A stretch of 64,000 nt of DNA from PNOJ01 sp016706845. GTDB taxonomy: Bacteria; Krumholzibacteriota; Krumholzibacteriia; LZORAL124-64-63. The notes below the pieces were generated by a model that was given only the letters and a program-made list of their open reading frames with translations, was not told the origin of the DNA and searched no databases. Made by a program: the position numbers and the translations under genes. Where the stretch lies: assembly GCA_016706845.1 (NCBI GenBank), contig JADJIV010000008.1:85945-149944 (forward strand). The letters run 5' to 3'. Positions 27,513 through 36,818 of this stretch are shown piece after piece. The stretch's first letter is position 1. Each line of letters begins with the position of its first letter.

Positions 27513-27953
27513 TCAGATGTTGGCCAGACGCAGCCATTCCTTATAGATGCAGCGATCCGCGACGACCACGAGCCCCGCGGCGACGGCCTTGCGGGACGCC
27601 TCGGCGTGGACCACGCCTTCCTGCAGCCAGACGGCGCGCGCGCCGGCGGCGATGGCCTCGTCCACGATGGCGGGGACGGCCTCGCTGCGGCGGAAGACGT
27701 CGACCACGTCGATCGGCCCCGGCACGTCGGCCAGCGTCGGGTAGACCGGCGCGCCCAGCACTTCCCGCAGCTGCGGGTTGACGCCCGCGACCTCGAGGCC
27801 CTTGCCGATCAGGAAGCGCGCGATGCCGTGGCTGGCCCGCTCCGGATTCTCGGAGATGCCCACCACGGCCACCCGGCGCATGCCGAGCAGGAGCGCCCGG
27901 ACCGCGTCGTCGCCGGGAGTGGGGTCGAAGTCGTCGTTGCGGTTGTGCTCCAT
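27513..27953 (-). CDS. CoA-binding domain protein (YccU-like)
   Basis: A 146-residue single-domain Rossmann protein of the CoA_binding_2 family. MRRVAVVGISENPERASHGIARFLI, GVNPQL, YPTLADVPGPIDVVDVF and ARAVWLQEGV are typical. Its biochemical role in bacteria is not settled. ATG 27953 with ggaggg upstream is chosen; the longer frame to 28196 adds an unrelated N-terminus. The ~198-bp gap to the next minus-strand gene start at 27314 contains only a GC palindrome (GGCGGTCCGGACCGCC near 27400). Confidence 0.85.
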   Translation of the reverse strand: MEHNRNDDFDPTPGDDAVRALLLGMRRVAVVGISENPERASHGIARFLIGKGLEVAGVNPQLREVLGAPVYPTLADVPGPIDVVDVFRRSEAVPAIVDEAIAAGARAVWLQEGVVHAEASRKAVAAGLVVVADRCIYKEWLRLANI

Positions 27954-27975
27954 GTCCGTCCCTCCGGGTGTGCCT

Positions 27976-28000
27976 GGATCCACGGCGAAACCGCGGATCC
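27976..28000. repeat. Inverted repeat upstream of the CoA-binding gene
   Basis: GGATCCACGG (27976-27985) and CCGCGGATCC (27991-28000) pair at 9 of 10 positions around CGAAA. It could be an operator or a 5'-leader hairpin for the gene starting at 27953. Confidence 0.4.
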
Positions 28001-28134
28001 TGCAGAATGTACCGACGACCGTCCCCGGTGTCCACCCCGCGCTGCCCGGCGGCGCCGCGGATTTCGGTTCCCCGACCCGGCCGCGGTTGCTATCTTCGCC
28101 GTGGCGACACGCTTCACCACCCGCGAGGACGGCC

Positions 28135-30131
28135 ATGAATCCCGTGCTGACTTCCGTGCTGCTGCTGGCGGCGCTGGCCATGTTCGCGAACACCATCGCG
28201 GACCGCTACTGGCTGCTGCGGGCCGCGGCGCCCGACGACCGGCGCGACCGCCTGGGCGAGCGGCTGCGCCGCCTGTTCGTCATCGGCTTCGGCCAGAAGC
28301 GGATGCTCTACGAGCGGGGCGCGGGCTGGATGCACGTCGGCATCTTCTCGGGATTCCTGGTGGTTTCCCTGCGCACGATCACGCTTTGCGGGCGCGGCTT
28401 CGATCCCGACTTCCAGCTGCCGGGCTTCGACGGCGCACCCGCCCAGGCCTACGCGGCGCTGAAGGACCTGTTCGAGATCGTCGTGCTGGCAGCGGTGGGC
28501 TTCGCCGCCTGGCGCCGGCTGGTGCTGCGGCCGGCGCCTGCACCTCAGCGCGGAGGGCCTGCTGATCCTCGCCTGGATCGCGGCGCTGATGGCGACCGAC
28601 CTGCTCGGCGACGCGGCCCTGTTCGCCCTGGAACCGGACCATCACGAAGCCGGCTGGTCCTTCGCCGGCACCGCGCTGTCGGGCCTGTTCGGGGGCGTCC
28701 CCGGGTCGGAAGTCCGCGCGTGGCTGGGCTGGATGTTTGGTCGCACCTGGTCCTGGTGCTGGCGTTCTGCCCTACGGCAAGCACTTCCACGTGCTGACCG
28801 CCCTGCCCAACGTGTTCACGATGAAGCTGGGCCCGCCGGCCGCGCCCGCCCGGATGGAATTCGAGAGGCGCGAGGTCTTCGGCGTCGGGAAGCTGGAGGA
28901 CTACTCCTGGCGGCGCCTGCTGGACATGTACACCTGCACCGAGTGCGGCCGCTGCACCGTGCACTGCCCGACGGCCGTCACCGGCAAGCCCCTGCGCCCG
29001 CGGGAGCTGATCACCGACCAGCGCGACCACCTGCTGGCCGTCGCCGACGGCCTGCGCCAGGTGGGCAAGCTGAAGCACCAGGGACGCGACGCGGAGGCCG
29101 CCGCCGTCTCGGCCGCGATCGAGCGCCCGGCGCTCGCCGGCGTCGTGATCTCCGACGACGTGCTCTGGGGCTGCACCACCTGCGGCTATTGCCAGACGGT
29201 CTGCCCCGTCGCCATCGAACACGTCGACCACGTCGTGGACCTGCGCCGCCACCGCATGATGATGGATGCGGCGATGCCGCCGGAGTTCCAGACGGCGCTG
29301 CGCGGCCTGGAGAACAACTCGAACCCCTGGAACGTCGGCGCCGCCGCCCGCGAGGACTGGATCGGGGATTTGCCGGTACCGCGCCTGCGCGACCGGGGCC
29401 GCGCCGAGTACCTGCTCTTCGTGGGCTGCGCCGGCGCCTACGACGAACGCAACAAGGACGTCCTGCGGGCCGTGTGCCGCCTGCTGAACCACGCCGGCGT
29501 GGACTACGCAGTGCTGGGGACCGAGGAGGGCTGCTGCGGCGACCCGGCCCGGCGCGCCGGCCACGAGTACCTCTTCCAGGCGCAGGCGCAGAGCAACATC
29601 GAGACCTTCGCCCGTTACGAGGTCGGCGCCGTGGTGACGGCCTGCCCGCACTGCTTCAACATGATCCGCAACGAGTATCCCCAGTTCGACTGGTCCGCGT
29701 CGCGCGTGCTGCACCATTCCGAGCTGCTGCAGGACCTTCTGGCGCAGGGCCGCCTGCGGCTGCGGGAGGGCAGCGGCGCGCGGGTCACCTATCACGATTC
29801 CTGCTACCTCGGCCGCCACAACGGCATCTACGACGCGCCCCGCGACCTCGTCGACGCCCTCGGCCTCGAGCGCGTCGAGATGGCCCGCAGCCGCCGCGAC
29901 GGCTTCTGCTGCGGCGCCGGCGGCGCCCGGATGTTCATGGAGGAATCCCTGGGCACGCGCATCAACCAGAACCGGGTGGACGAGGCCGCCGGCACCGGCG
30001 CCGCCGAGGTCTGCACCGCGTGCCCGTTCTGCCTGACGATGATCGGCGACGGCATCAAGGAGACGGGGCGGCAGGAGTCCCTGCGCGCCCTGGACCTGGC
30101 CGAACTCATCGAGCGCCAGCTCGACGCCTGA
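28135..30131 (+). CDS. Membrane Fe-S oxidoreductase, HdrD-like with NarI-like N-terminus; candidate ETF:menaquinone oxidoreductase (three frameshifts)
   Basis: About 665 residues. The N-terminal ~220 form a membrane region with several transmembrane helices (MNPVLTSVLLLAALAMFANT onward), like NarI/DUF3483 haem-b domains. Then come two 4Fe-4S motifs (CTECGRCTVHCP, CTTCGYCQTVCP) and two CCG domains (EGCCGDP, GFCCGAGG) of the heterodisulfide-reductase subunit D type. This architecture is described for ETF:menaquinone oxidoreductases (EMO); etfBA lies 3 kb downstream. One-base changes near 28530 (insertion), 28736 (T lost in TTTT) and 28768 (C lost) break the membrane part. The rest from ~28770 to 30131 is intact. 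ATG 28135 starts the conserved frame. Lactate-utilisation LutA/GlcF-like roles are alternatives. Confidence 0.8.
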
Positions 30132-30172
30132 ACGGGGCCGGCGCGGGACCCGCCCCGGGGTCGCGTCGGCCC

Positions 30173-30200
30173 TTGCCAAACCCGACACATGCGGTAAGAT
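30173..30200 (+). promoter_or_regulatory. Candidate promoter of the nitronate monooxygenase-like gene
   Basis: TTGCCA (30173-30178) and TAAGAT (30195-30200), spacer 16 nt, ~65 nt before the start codon. Confidence 0.55.
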
Positions 30201-30266
30201 ATCGCGGTCGCCGCCGGCCTCGCCCGCCGGGGCGCCGCCGTGGATCCCCGAGCGATGGAGGCGACG

Positions 30267-31315
30267 ATGTCCGTCTACGATCCCGTGCGCACCACTCCCG
30301 AGCTGGATCACCTGTGGCGGCGCGGCGCCGGCTTTTTCGGTTCCCACGTGCCGATCATGTGCGGCGCCATGACCTGGATCTCCGATCCGCACCTCGTCGC
30401 AACATTCAGCAACCTCGGCGGCTTCGCCTCGCTGGCCGGGGGCAACATGCCGCCGGAGCTCTTCGCAACTTCGATCGACGCCACGCGCGCCCTGACCGGG
30501 CGCCCCTTCGGCGCCAACATCATCGTCATCGCGCCGAACTACCGGGCCCACCTCGACATCTGCTGCGAGAAGAAGCTCAGCCACATCTTTTTCGCCGGCT
30601 CGATCCCGCGCCAGAGCGAGGTCGAGCAGGCCCGCGCGAGCGGCGCGAAGGTGATCTGCTTCGCCTCGGCGGGCTCTCCATCGCCGAACGCATGATCGAC
30701 TACGGCGCCGACGCGCTCATCCTGGAGGGCAGCGAGGCCGGCGGCCATATCGGCCCCGTCTCGACGACCGTGCTGCTGCAGGAGATCCTGTTCCCCTACG
30801 CGGACCGGCTGCCGATCTTCGTCGCCGGCGGCATCGCGGACGGGCACATGGTCGGGCACCTCTGCCTGATGGGCGCGGCCGGCGCCCAGCTCGGCACGCG
30901 CTTCGTCGTGGCCGACGAGTGCCTCGCGCATCCGGCCTTCAAGCAGGCCTTCATCAAGGCCCGCTCCCGCGAAGCGATCGCCACGCCCCAGTATTCGTCC
31001 AAACTGCCGGTGGTCGCCGTGCGCGCCCTGAACAACGCGGCGATGCAGCGGTTCGGCGAGCTGCAGCTCGACCTGCTGCGCAAGGTGGAAGCGGGGGAGC
31101 TGACGCGGCAGGAGGCCCAGTTCGAGGTGGAGAAGTACTGGGTCGGTTCCCTGCGGGAGGGGGCGGTGGACGGCGACGTCGAACGCGGTTCGCTCATGGC
31201 CGGCCAGTCGGTCGGCCTGGTGACCCGCACCCAGCCCCTGCGCGAGATCCTCCAGCAGCTGGTCGACGAGGCCCACGCGGCGGTGACGGCCGTCCGGGGG
31301 CGGCTGGGCGCCTGA
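30267..31315 (+). CDS. Nitronate monooxygenase/2-nitropropane dioxygenase-like FMN protein (one frameshift)
   Basis: A ~350-residue TIM-barrel FMN protein of the NPD family, which includes nitronate monooxygenases and FabK-like enoyl reductases. Visible: PIMCGAMTWISDP at the N-terminus, GANIIVIAPNY, ADALILEGSEAGGHIGP (FMN-phosphate region with the conserved His), FVAGGIADGHM and GAQLGTRFVVADE. A deleted C near 30672 (GGGCTCTCC for GGGCCTCTCC) splits the frame. ATG 30267, just after ggagg, is chosen. The substrate is uncertain; beside an ETF/oxidoreductase set, an acyl- or lipid-linked reductase role is possible. Confidence 0.8.
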
Positions 31316-31338
31316 GGCCGTGCGGGGCGCTTCCCCGC

Positions 31339-31368
31339 TTGACGCTGGCGACGGCCGGACCCTACATT
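31339..31368 (+). promoter_or_regulatory. Candidate promoter of the lipoprotein gene
   Basis: TTGACG (31339-31344) and TACATT (31363-31368), spacer 18 nt, 66 nt before the start codon. Confidence 0.55.
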
Positions 31369-31434
31369 ACACGGGGTGCGCGCCTGTCGGCTGCGGCGCC
31401 CGTTTCCGCTCACTCCACCCCTCCGAGGTCGACG

Positions 31435-32928
31435 ATGTTCCAGCAGCGACACCTGTTCCTCGTCTGCGCCGCGATCGCCGCCGCCCTGGCCTTCGGCGGC
31501 GGCTGCGGCGACGATGACGGCGGCACGTCCAACGCGCCACCCACCTCCGGCACCGTGGTCGTGACGCCGAGCCCGGCGACCCTGGACATCTCCTGGACGC
31601 TGCGCGGCCCCGGCGGCTTCGGCGAGCACGGGTCGGGGGCGCGCACGTTCACGTCGCAGTCCCTGGGCAACTACACGCTGACCTGGGGCGCCGTCGCGGG
31701 CTGGGTCCGCCCTTCGCCGACGACGGTGACCCAGAAGCTCGAAGCCGGCGGACAAAGTGGATTTCGCCGGCTTGTACCGGGAGAACCTGCCGAGCACGAT
31801 CGTCATCGACGCCACTCCCGACGACCCCGCCATGAACTGGGTCCTGAACGGCCCCGACGGCTACCGCTACCCCGGCGCCGGCGACCTGACCCTGGAGAGC
31901 CTCGACTCCGGCGTGTACACGCTGACCTGGGAGTCGCGCAGCGGCTGGTGGCTGCCCGTCGTCAGCCCGCAGACGCAGGACGTCTTCGGCGGCACGACGA
32001 CCTTCACGGGACTCTACCGCCAGGATCTGCCCGCGCCGACCGGCTACCGCTTCGTGCCCGACGGCGTCTTCACCATGGGCAGCCCCGCAGGCGAGTGGGG
32101 GCGCCGGGACGAGAAATCCTGCGCGAGGTCACCCTGACCCGGGGCCTCTTCGTCGCCAGGAGCGAGGTCACGCGCGAGGCGTTCCGCACGCAGCTGAACT
32201 GGGCCTACCACCAGGGCCACTGCAACGTCGACACGGTGTTCGTCGACGACCTCCCCACCTACCACGTGTACGACAACCTCGACGGCTCCAGCGTCGAACT
32301 GCTGAACCTCAGCGCCACGTCGTTGGAGTTCCACGCCGCGGCGGATTCGTTCCGGATCCCGCTCTCCGATCAGGCGACCTACCCCATCGGCGGCGTGAAC
32401 TGGTACGGCGCGATCGCCTACTGCGACTGGCGGAGCCTGCGCCAGGGCCTCCCGCGCGCCTACGACCACGCCACCTGGACGCTCGCCGCCGGGAGCCAGA
32501 CCGCGACGCCGGGCTACCGGCTGCCCACCGAGGCCGAGTGGGAGTACCTCTGCCGCGCGGGCTCGACCACGGCCTTCACCAACGGGCCGCTGCTGAACCC
32601 GGAATGCGTCGACCCGAACCTCGACCTGGTCGGCTGGAACTGCATGCCGGTGGTCATGCGCGTGGAGCAGAAGCTGCCCAACGCCTGGGGCATCTACGAC
32701 ATGCACGGCAACCTGGCCGAGTGGTGCCAGGACCTCTCCGCGCCGTACGTCCCCGGGGCCGTGACCGATCCGCTGAACGTGGGCGCGGGTCCCCTGCGCG
32801 TCATCCGCGGCGGCTTCTACGCGAACCCGGCCCACGCCTGCCGGAGCGCCCGTCGCGACGTCAACTACCCGGCCGCCGGCGTGGCCAACATCGGACTGCG
32901 GCCCGTCAGGACCGTGATCGCGGGCTGA
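31435..32928 (+). CDS. Lipoprotein with Ig/PEGA-like repeats and a formylglycine-generating-enzyme-like domain (two frameshifts)
   Basis: About 497 residues. A lipoprotein signal (ALAFGGGC near residue 24) is followed by an acidic linker (GDDDGG). Two beta repeats come next, with the shared ending YTLTWGAVAGWVRP / YTLTWESRSGWWLP. The C-terminal FGE-sulfatase domain shows GYRFVPDGVFTMGSPAGEW, VTLTRGLFVARSEVT, YRLPTEAEWEYLCRAG, DMHGNLAEWCQD and VIRGGFY. The domain fold is used by formylglycine-generating enzymes and many non-catalytic C-type-lectin-like proteins. The copper Cys pair of true FGE is not evident, so catalysis is doubtful. Frame breaks: insertion near 31750 and deletion near 32112. 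Probably anchored in the periplasm. Confidence 0.8.
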   Translation: MFQQRHLFLVCAAIAAALAFGGGCGDDDGGTSNAPPTSGTVVVTPSPATLDISWTLRGPGGFGEHGSGARTFTSQSLGNYTLTWGAVAGWVRPSPTTVTQKLEAGGQSGFRRLVPGEPAEHDRHRRHSRRPRHELGPERPRRLPLPRRRRPDPGEPRLRRVHADLGVAQRLVAARRQPADAGRLRRHDDLHGTLPPGSARADRLPLRARRRLHHGQPRRRVGAPGREILREVTLTRGLFVARSEVTREAFRTQLNWAYHQGHCNVDTVFVDDLPTYHVYDNLDGSSVELLNLSATSLEFHAAADSFRIPLSDQATYPIGGVNWYGAIAYCDWRSLRQGLPRAYDHATWTLAAGSQTATPGYRLPTEAEWEYLCRAGSTTAFTNGPLLNPECVDPNLDLVGWNCMPVVMRVEQKLPNAWGIYDMHGNLAEWCQDLSAPYVPGAVTDPLNVGAGPLRVIRGGFYANPAHACRSARRDVNYPAAGVANIGLRPVRTVIAG

Positions 32929-32952
32929 CCGCCGCCGTGCACCGAAAAGAAC

Positions 32953-32980
32953 AAGGGGCTCCGCTGCGGCGGAGCCCCTT
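32953..32980. terminator. Bidirectional terminator hairpin
   Basis: A perfect 12-bp stem (32953-32964 with 32969-32980) with a TGCG loop, between the convergent lipoprotein and etfA genes. AAs precede and TTCTTCGT follows. Confidence 0.8.
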
Positions 32981-33003
32981 CTTCGTGTGCGTCCGTCGAC
33001 GGA

Positions 33004-33970
33004 TCAGTCCAGGGCCCGGATCGCCTCGTCCAGCGCGGGTACGACCGCGAAGAGGTCGGCCGCGATGCCGTAGTCGGCGGTCTTGAAGATCGGGGCGTTG
33101 GGATCCTTGTTGATCGCCACGATGCACTTCGACGAACTCATGCCCGCGAGGTGCTGGATCGCACCGCTGATCCCGACCGCCACGTAGAGCTTCCGGGCTG
33201 ACGGTCTTGCCGGTCTGCCCGACCTGGTGGGAGTGGGGCACCCAACCGGCGTCGACGATGGCGCGGCTGGCGCCGGCCGCGGCGCCCATGGTCGCCGCCA
33301 GCGTCTCGATCAGCTTGTAGTTGGCGGCTTCCTTGAGACCACGGCCGCCGGAAACGATGACCTCGGCCTCGGTCAGCTCGATCTTCTTCTCCGCCGACGT
33401 GAGCGTCTCGACGATCGCGGCGTGGGGCGTGAATCCGCCCAGGCCGGGGTCGAAGCTCTCGGCCGGCGCGTCCCCGCCGCCGCCCGCGAAGAGGGGGAAG
33501 GCGTTCGGCCGCACGCCCGCCACCGCGACCGGCGCGTCGACGGCCACGTCGGCGAAGCACTTGCCGGCGAAGATCGGGCGGCGCAGCTTGAAGCCCCCGT
33601 CGAAGTCCAGTCCGACGCAATCGCTGACGCAGGCCGCGTCCAGCCGCGCCGCCAGGCGGGGCGCGAAATCCTTGCCCATCGCCGTCGCGCCCACCAGGAG
33701 CAGGTCGGGCCGGCGGGCCGCGACGAAGGCGGCCAGGGCGCGGGTCCAGATCTCGGAGTTGTAGACGGCGAAGTCGCCGTCGCCGGCGAAGAAGACGCGG
33801 TGGGCCCCGTGGCGGCCGGCCTCGGCGGCCGCGGCGCCGTCGCCCAGGACGACGGCCCACACCTCGCCGCCCGTCCGGTCGACGAGGCGGCGCGCCTCGG
33901 CCGTCATCTGCCAGGCGACCTTCTTGGCGGTTCCCCCGCTCTGCTCGATGAACACGGCGATGTTCGGCAT
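33004..33970 (-). CDS. etfA: Electron transfer flavoprotein alpha subunit (one frameshift)
   Basis: About 322 residues. EtfA holds FAD and passes electrons from acyl-CoA dehydrogenases to a quinone reductase. It is recognised by GATAMGKDFAPRLAARL, VIVSGGRGLKEA, AIVDAGWVPHSHQVGQTGK and, after the break, VAVGISGAIQHLAGM with INKDPNAPIFK (FAD-binding C-terminal domain). An extra G near 33197 shifts the frame; read across it, the protein ends at the TGA at 33006-33004. Without correction the frame would run on to 32906. gggagg precedes ATG 33970. It forms an operon with etfB (13-nt gap). Confidence 0.93.
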
Positions 33971-33983
33971 ATCCGGCCTCCCG

Positions 33984-34766
33984 TCAGATGACTTTGGCTT
34001 CGTCGCGCAGCAGGCGCACCAGTTCCCGGGCGGCGGCGGCGGGATCGTCGGCGGCGACCATCCGGCACGCGGCCCGCGGCGGGGGCGGGGTGTACGTCGT
34101 GACCCGGGAGCGGGCCGCGGGGATCTCGAGGCCCAGGTCGGCGCAGGTCAGGGTCTCCTGCGGCTTCATCCCGGCCTTCATGATGTTCGGCAGGCTGGGC
34201 AGTCGCGGCTCGTTCAGCCCCTTCTGGCAGGTGACGACCGCGGGCAGCGAGCCCCGCACGAGCGCGGCGCCGCCCTCGATTTCGCAGGTGGCGGTGAAGG
34301 TCCCCTCGCCCAGTTCCAGCTTCGTCACCACGGTCGCCTGCGCGCAGTCCAGCAGCTCGGCGAGCATCGGCCCCACCTGGGCGCTGTCGTCGTCGATGGC
34401 CTGCTTGCCGGTCAGGATCAGGTCGTAGCCGCCGCGGCGCAGCACCGCGGCGAGCACCTTCGCCGTCTGCAGCGGCTCGGCGTTCTCCAGCGCGGGCTCG
34501 TTCACCCGGATCGAGCGGTCGCAGCCCACCGCGAGGCAGTCCTTCTTCAGCGTCTCCACGGCGCGGTCCGAGCCGATCGTCACGGCGGTGATCTCGCAAT
34601 CGGCGCCCAGGCGCTCCTTGATGCGCACCGCCTCCTCGACCGCGAAGGCGTCGTAGGGGTTCAGCACGCGGGTGAAGCCGGAGCGGTCGAGCTCCGGACC
34701 CGGCGCGGCCAGGGTGATCCTTGTTTCGGAGTCGGGGACCTGCTTCACGCAAACGGCGATCTTCAT
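33984..34766 (-). CDS. etfB: Electron transfer flavoprotein beta subunit
   Basis: A 260-residue partner of EtfA that binds AMP (or the second FAD in bifurcating ETFs). MKIAVCVKQVPDSETRI, NPYDAFAVEEAVRIKE and DLILTGKQAIDDDSAQVGPMLAELL are hallmarks. ggagg lies upstream of ATG 34766. First gene of the etfBA unit; the membrane Fe-S protein at 28135 is the likely electron acceptor. Whether it is bifurcating cannot be told by eye. Confidence 0.94.
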   Translation of the reverse strand: MKIAVCVKQVPDSETRITLAAPGPELDRSGFTRVLNPYDAFAVEEAVRIKERLGADCEITAVTIGSDRAVETLKKDCLAVGCDRSIRVNEPALENAEPLQTAKVLAAVLRRGGYDLILTGKQAIDDDSAQVGPMLAELLDCAQATVVTKLELGEGTFTATCEIEGGAALVRGSLPAVVTCQKGLNEPRLPSLPNIMKAGMKPQETLTCADLGLEIPAARSRVTTYTPPPPRAACRMVAADDPAAAARELVRLLRDEAKVI

Positions 34767-34860
34767 GGGGCCTCCAGGCTCTCGTGCATCGTCGGCCGCA
34801 CATCGCGGCGAAGGGCCCGCGGGGCGGACCCTGCAATGATAGGCAGCGGCCGCGGAAGCG

Positions 34861-35020
34861 TCAAACCCCGGACGCGCGCGTCGGCCTGCGCTCCAGCACG
34901 CTGCCGCCCCGGCGGTCGGCGCGCTTCAGCAGCAGCGCGAAGACGAACCCCACGACGCCCAGGCCCGCGAACATCAGCATGCTGGCGCTGTAGCCGTGGG
35001 TGGCGTCGCGCGCCGCCCCT
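34861..35020 (-). pseudogene. C-terminal remnant of an MFS-type transporter
   Basis: About 50 codons on the minus strand encode a last-helix sequence (SMLMFAGLGVVGFVFALLLK) followed by a short basic tail (RADRRGG...), ending in TGA at 34861. This is typical of the end of a major facilitator protein. No matching upstream part exists: the frame runs into the lpd promoter region. Either the 5' part was lost in the genome or it was deleted in assembly. The left limit near 35020 is approximate. Confidence 0.55.
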
Positions 35021-35110
35021 TGTCGCGGCTGGCATTCCCGTCCGCCGGATCCTAATATGGACCCGGCGAGGCCCCCCGACGAGCCCCCCTCACATTCCTG
35101 GGAGAGGACC

Positions 35111-36523
35111 ATGAGCGAGCGATCCTGCGATCTCGTCGTGATCGGCGCCGGCCCTGGCGGCTACGTGGCCGCCGCGCACGGCGCCCGGCTCGGGCTGCGC
35201 ACCGTGCTGGTCGAAAAAGACGAGCGGCTCGGCGGCACCTGCCTGCTGCGCGGCTGCATCCCGACCAAGGCCCTGCTGCAGTCGGCGCGCACCTGGGAGC
35301 TGTGCCGCAAGGGCGCCAAGACCTTCGGCGTGGACGTACCCGCCGCCGCCTTCGACTGGACGAAGATCCAGAAGCGCAAGGAGACGGTCGTGCGCAAGGG
35401 TTCCCTCGGCGTCGCGGCGCTGCTGGACGGCAGCGGGGTCGAGGTCGTGCGCGGCCGCGGCCGGCTCGACGGCCCCGGCCGCGTCATCGTGGAACGGGAC
35501 GGCGCGGAGCCGGAGGTCCTGCTGGCGCCGAAGATCATCGTCGCCACCGGCTCGGCGGCCAGCGCCGTGCCCGGCGTGCAGCCCGACGGCGAACGGATCC
35601 TGACCAGCGACCACCTGCTCGAGATCCCGGCCGTGCCGCCGTCGCTGATCGTGCTGGGCGCCGGAGCGGTCGGCGTCGAGTTCGCCGACGTCGTGGCGGC
35701 CTTCGGCGGCGAGGTGACGCTCGTGGAGATGCTGCCGCGGGTCCTGCCCCTGGAGGATGTGGACTGCTCGCGCGAGATCGAGCAGGCGCTCGTGCGCCGC
35801 AAGATCGGCGTGCTCTGCGGCCACCGCGCCGTGAAGATCGAACGCGCCGGCGACGAGGTGCGGGTCGAACTGAAGAACCTCGCGACCGGCGAAACGTCGT
35901 CGCGCTCGGCGTCGCACCTGCTGCTGGCGGTCGGCCGCCGGCCGGTCACCGAGGGCCTCGGCCTGGCCGAGGCCGGCGCCGTCGTCGACAAGCGCGGCTT
36001 CGTCCAGACCGACGCCTACCAGCAGACGGCGGCGCCGGGCGTCTACGCCATCGGCGACATCACGCTGGCGCCCCAGCTGGCCCACACCGCGAGCGCCCAG
36101 GCGCGCGTCGCCGCCGCCCACGCCGCCGGCCGCGAGGTGACACCCATCGATCTCGACCTGATCCCCTCCTGCACCTACTGCACGCCGGAGGTCGCTTCCG
36201 TCGGTTTGACCGAAGAGGAGGCGGTCGCCCGCGGCCATCAGGTCCGCCTGGGTCGTTTCCCGATGTCGGCGCTCGGCAAAGCCTCCATCCTCAACGAATT
36301 GCACGGCTTCGTGAAAGTCGTGGCCGAAGAATCGGGGGGCCGGGTCCTGGGCGTCCACATGGTCGGACCCCACGCCACCGACCTGATCGCCGCCGCCGTG
36401 ACCGCCCTGGGATTCGGGGGAGATCTGGCGACCTGGAGCAGGGTGGTGCACCCGCATCCCACGCTCAGCGAGGGTCTCATGGAAGCGATTCACGATGCGA
36501 TGGGGATGTCCAGTCATCAGTGA
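35111..36523 (+). CDS. lpd: Dihydrolipoyl dehydrogenase
   Basis: The E3 flavoprotein (470 residues) of 2-oxoacid dehydrogenase and/or glycine cleavage complexes, which reoxidises dihydrolipoamide with NAD+. The FAD motif VIGAGPGGYVAAAHGARLG is at residue ~10, the redox disulfide GGTCLLRGCIPTK at ~42, the NAD motif VLGAGAVGVEFADVVAAFG at ~178, and the active-site His-Glu pair VVHPHPTLSEGLMEA at the C-terminus. ggagagg is 3 nt before ATG 35111. No E1/E2 genes are nearby. The repeat element begins directly after the stop. Confidence 0.95.
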   Translation: MSERSCDLVVIGAGPGGYVAAAHGARLGLRTVLVEKDERLGGTCLLRGCIPTKALLQSARTWELCRKGAKTFGVDVPAAAFDWTKIQKRKETVVRKGSLGVAALLDGSGVEVVRGRGRLDGPGRVIVERDGAEPEVLLAPKIIVATGSAASAVPGVQPDGERILTSDHLLEIPAVPPSLIVLGAGAVGVEFADVVAAFGGEVTLVEMLPRVLPLEDVDCSREIEQALVRRKIGVLCGHRAVKIERAGDEVRVELKNLATGETSSRSASHLLLAVGRRPVTEGLGLAEAGAVVDKRGFVQTDAYQQTAAPGVYAIGDITLAPQLAHTASAQARVAAAHAAGREVTPIDLDLIPSCTYCTPEVASVGLTEEEAVARGHQVRLGRFPMSALGKASILNELHGFVKVVAEESGGRVLGVHMVGPHATDLIAAAVTALGFGGDLATWSRVVHPHPTLSEGLMEAIHDAMGMSSHQ

Positions 36524-36525
36524 CT

Positions 36526-36765
36526 GGTTTCCGGCTGCTGAATTGTCCCGCCCATGCCCATGCTGCTGTTCGACTTGGATCCCCACATCCTGCCGAGACA
36601 GGGGTGTCCTGGAGGCCCCGTAGCCAGGATGGCGTAGGGGCCGGAAGGCCAAGCGCTCCGGGCACACGAGGTGCCCGGAGCGCGCCCCCTGTCTCGGCAG
36701 GATGTGGGGATCCAAGTCGCATCCCGGCAGCATGGGCAAGGACAAATCAGCAGCCAGAATCCAGC
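36526..36765. repeat. Structured intergenic repeat, copy A (three-way-junction element)
   Basis: A ~240-bp near-palindrome. Perfect 34-bp arms at 36571-36604 and 36686-36719 enclose two hairpins. Hairpin 1 is GGCCCC/GGGGCC (36614-36619, 36637-36642) with an inner GCC/GGC. Hairpin 2 is GCGCTCCGGGCA/TGCCCGGAGCGC (36653-36664, 36672-36683). Imperfect pairing continues outward on both sides (GGCTGCTGAATTGTCC with GGACAAATCAGCAGCC). Copy B at 40012 has the same architecture in opposite orientation. It occupies the gap after lpd and contains no gene. Confidence 0.88.
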
Positions 36766-36773
36766 ATTGATGC

Positions 36774-36818
36774 TTGCAGCAGGTGCGATTCGGTTATACA
36801 TTACTGTATCGTTATGTA
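36774..36818 (+). promoter_or_regulatory. Candidate promoter and operator of the SahR-like/ahcY operon
   Basis: TTGCAG (36774-36779) and TATACA (36795-36800) are 15 nt apart. An inverted repeat TACAT-N12-ATGTA (36797-36801, 36814-36818) overlaps the start region. An ArsR-family repressor encoded next is a plausible ligand. Confidence 0.5.

Noticed and set aside
28545..30584. 679-codon minus-strand open frame opposite the Fe-S oxidoreductase, and similar long antisense frames (2829-4613, 8347-10455, 18881-22066)
   Set aside because: Composition is repetitive Arg/Gly/Ala/Val/His with no motifs; such frames are expected opposite real genes at this GC content, and the plus-strand genes are clearly conserved.
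36590..36745. Short frames across the structured repeats with similar peptides in both copies
   Set aside because: Similarity arises because both copies share the inverted-repeat DNA; frames exist on both strands, have no consistent start or ribosome binding site, and the base-pairing is what is conserved.
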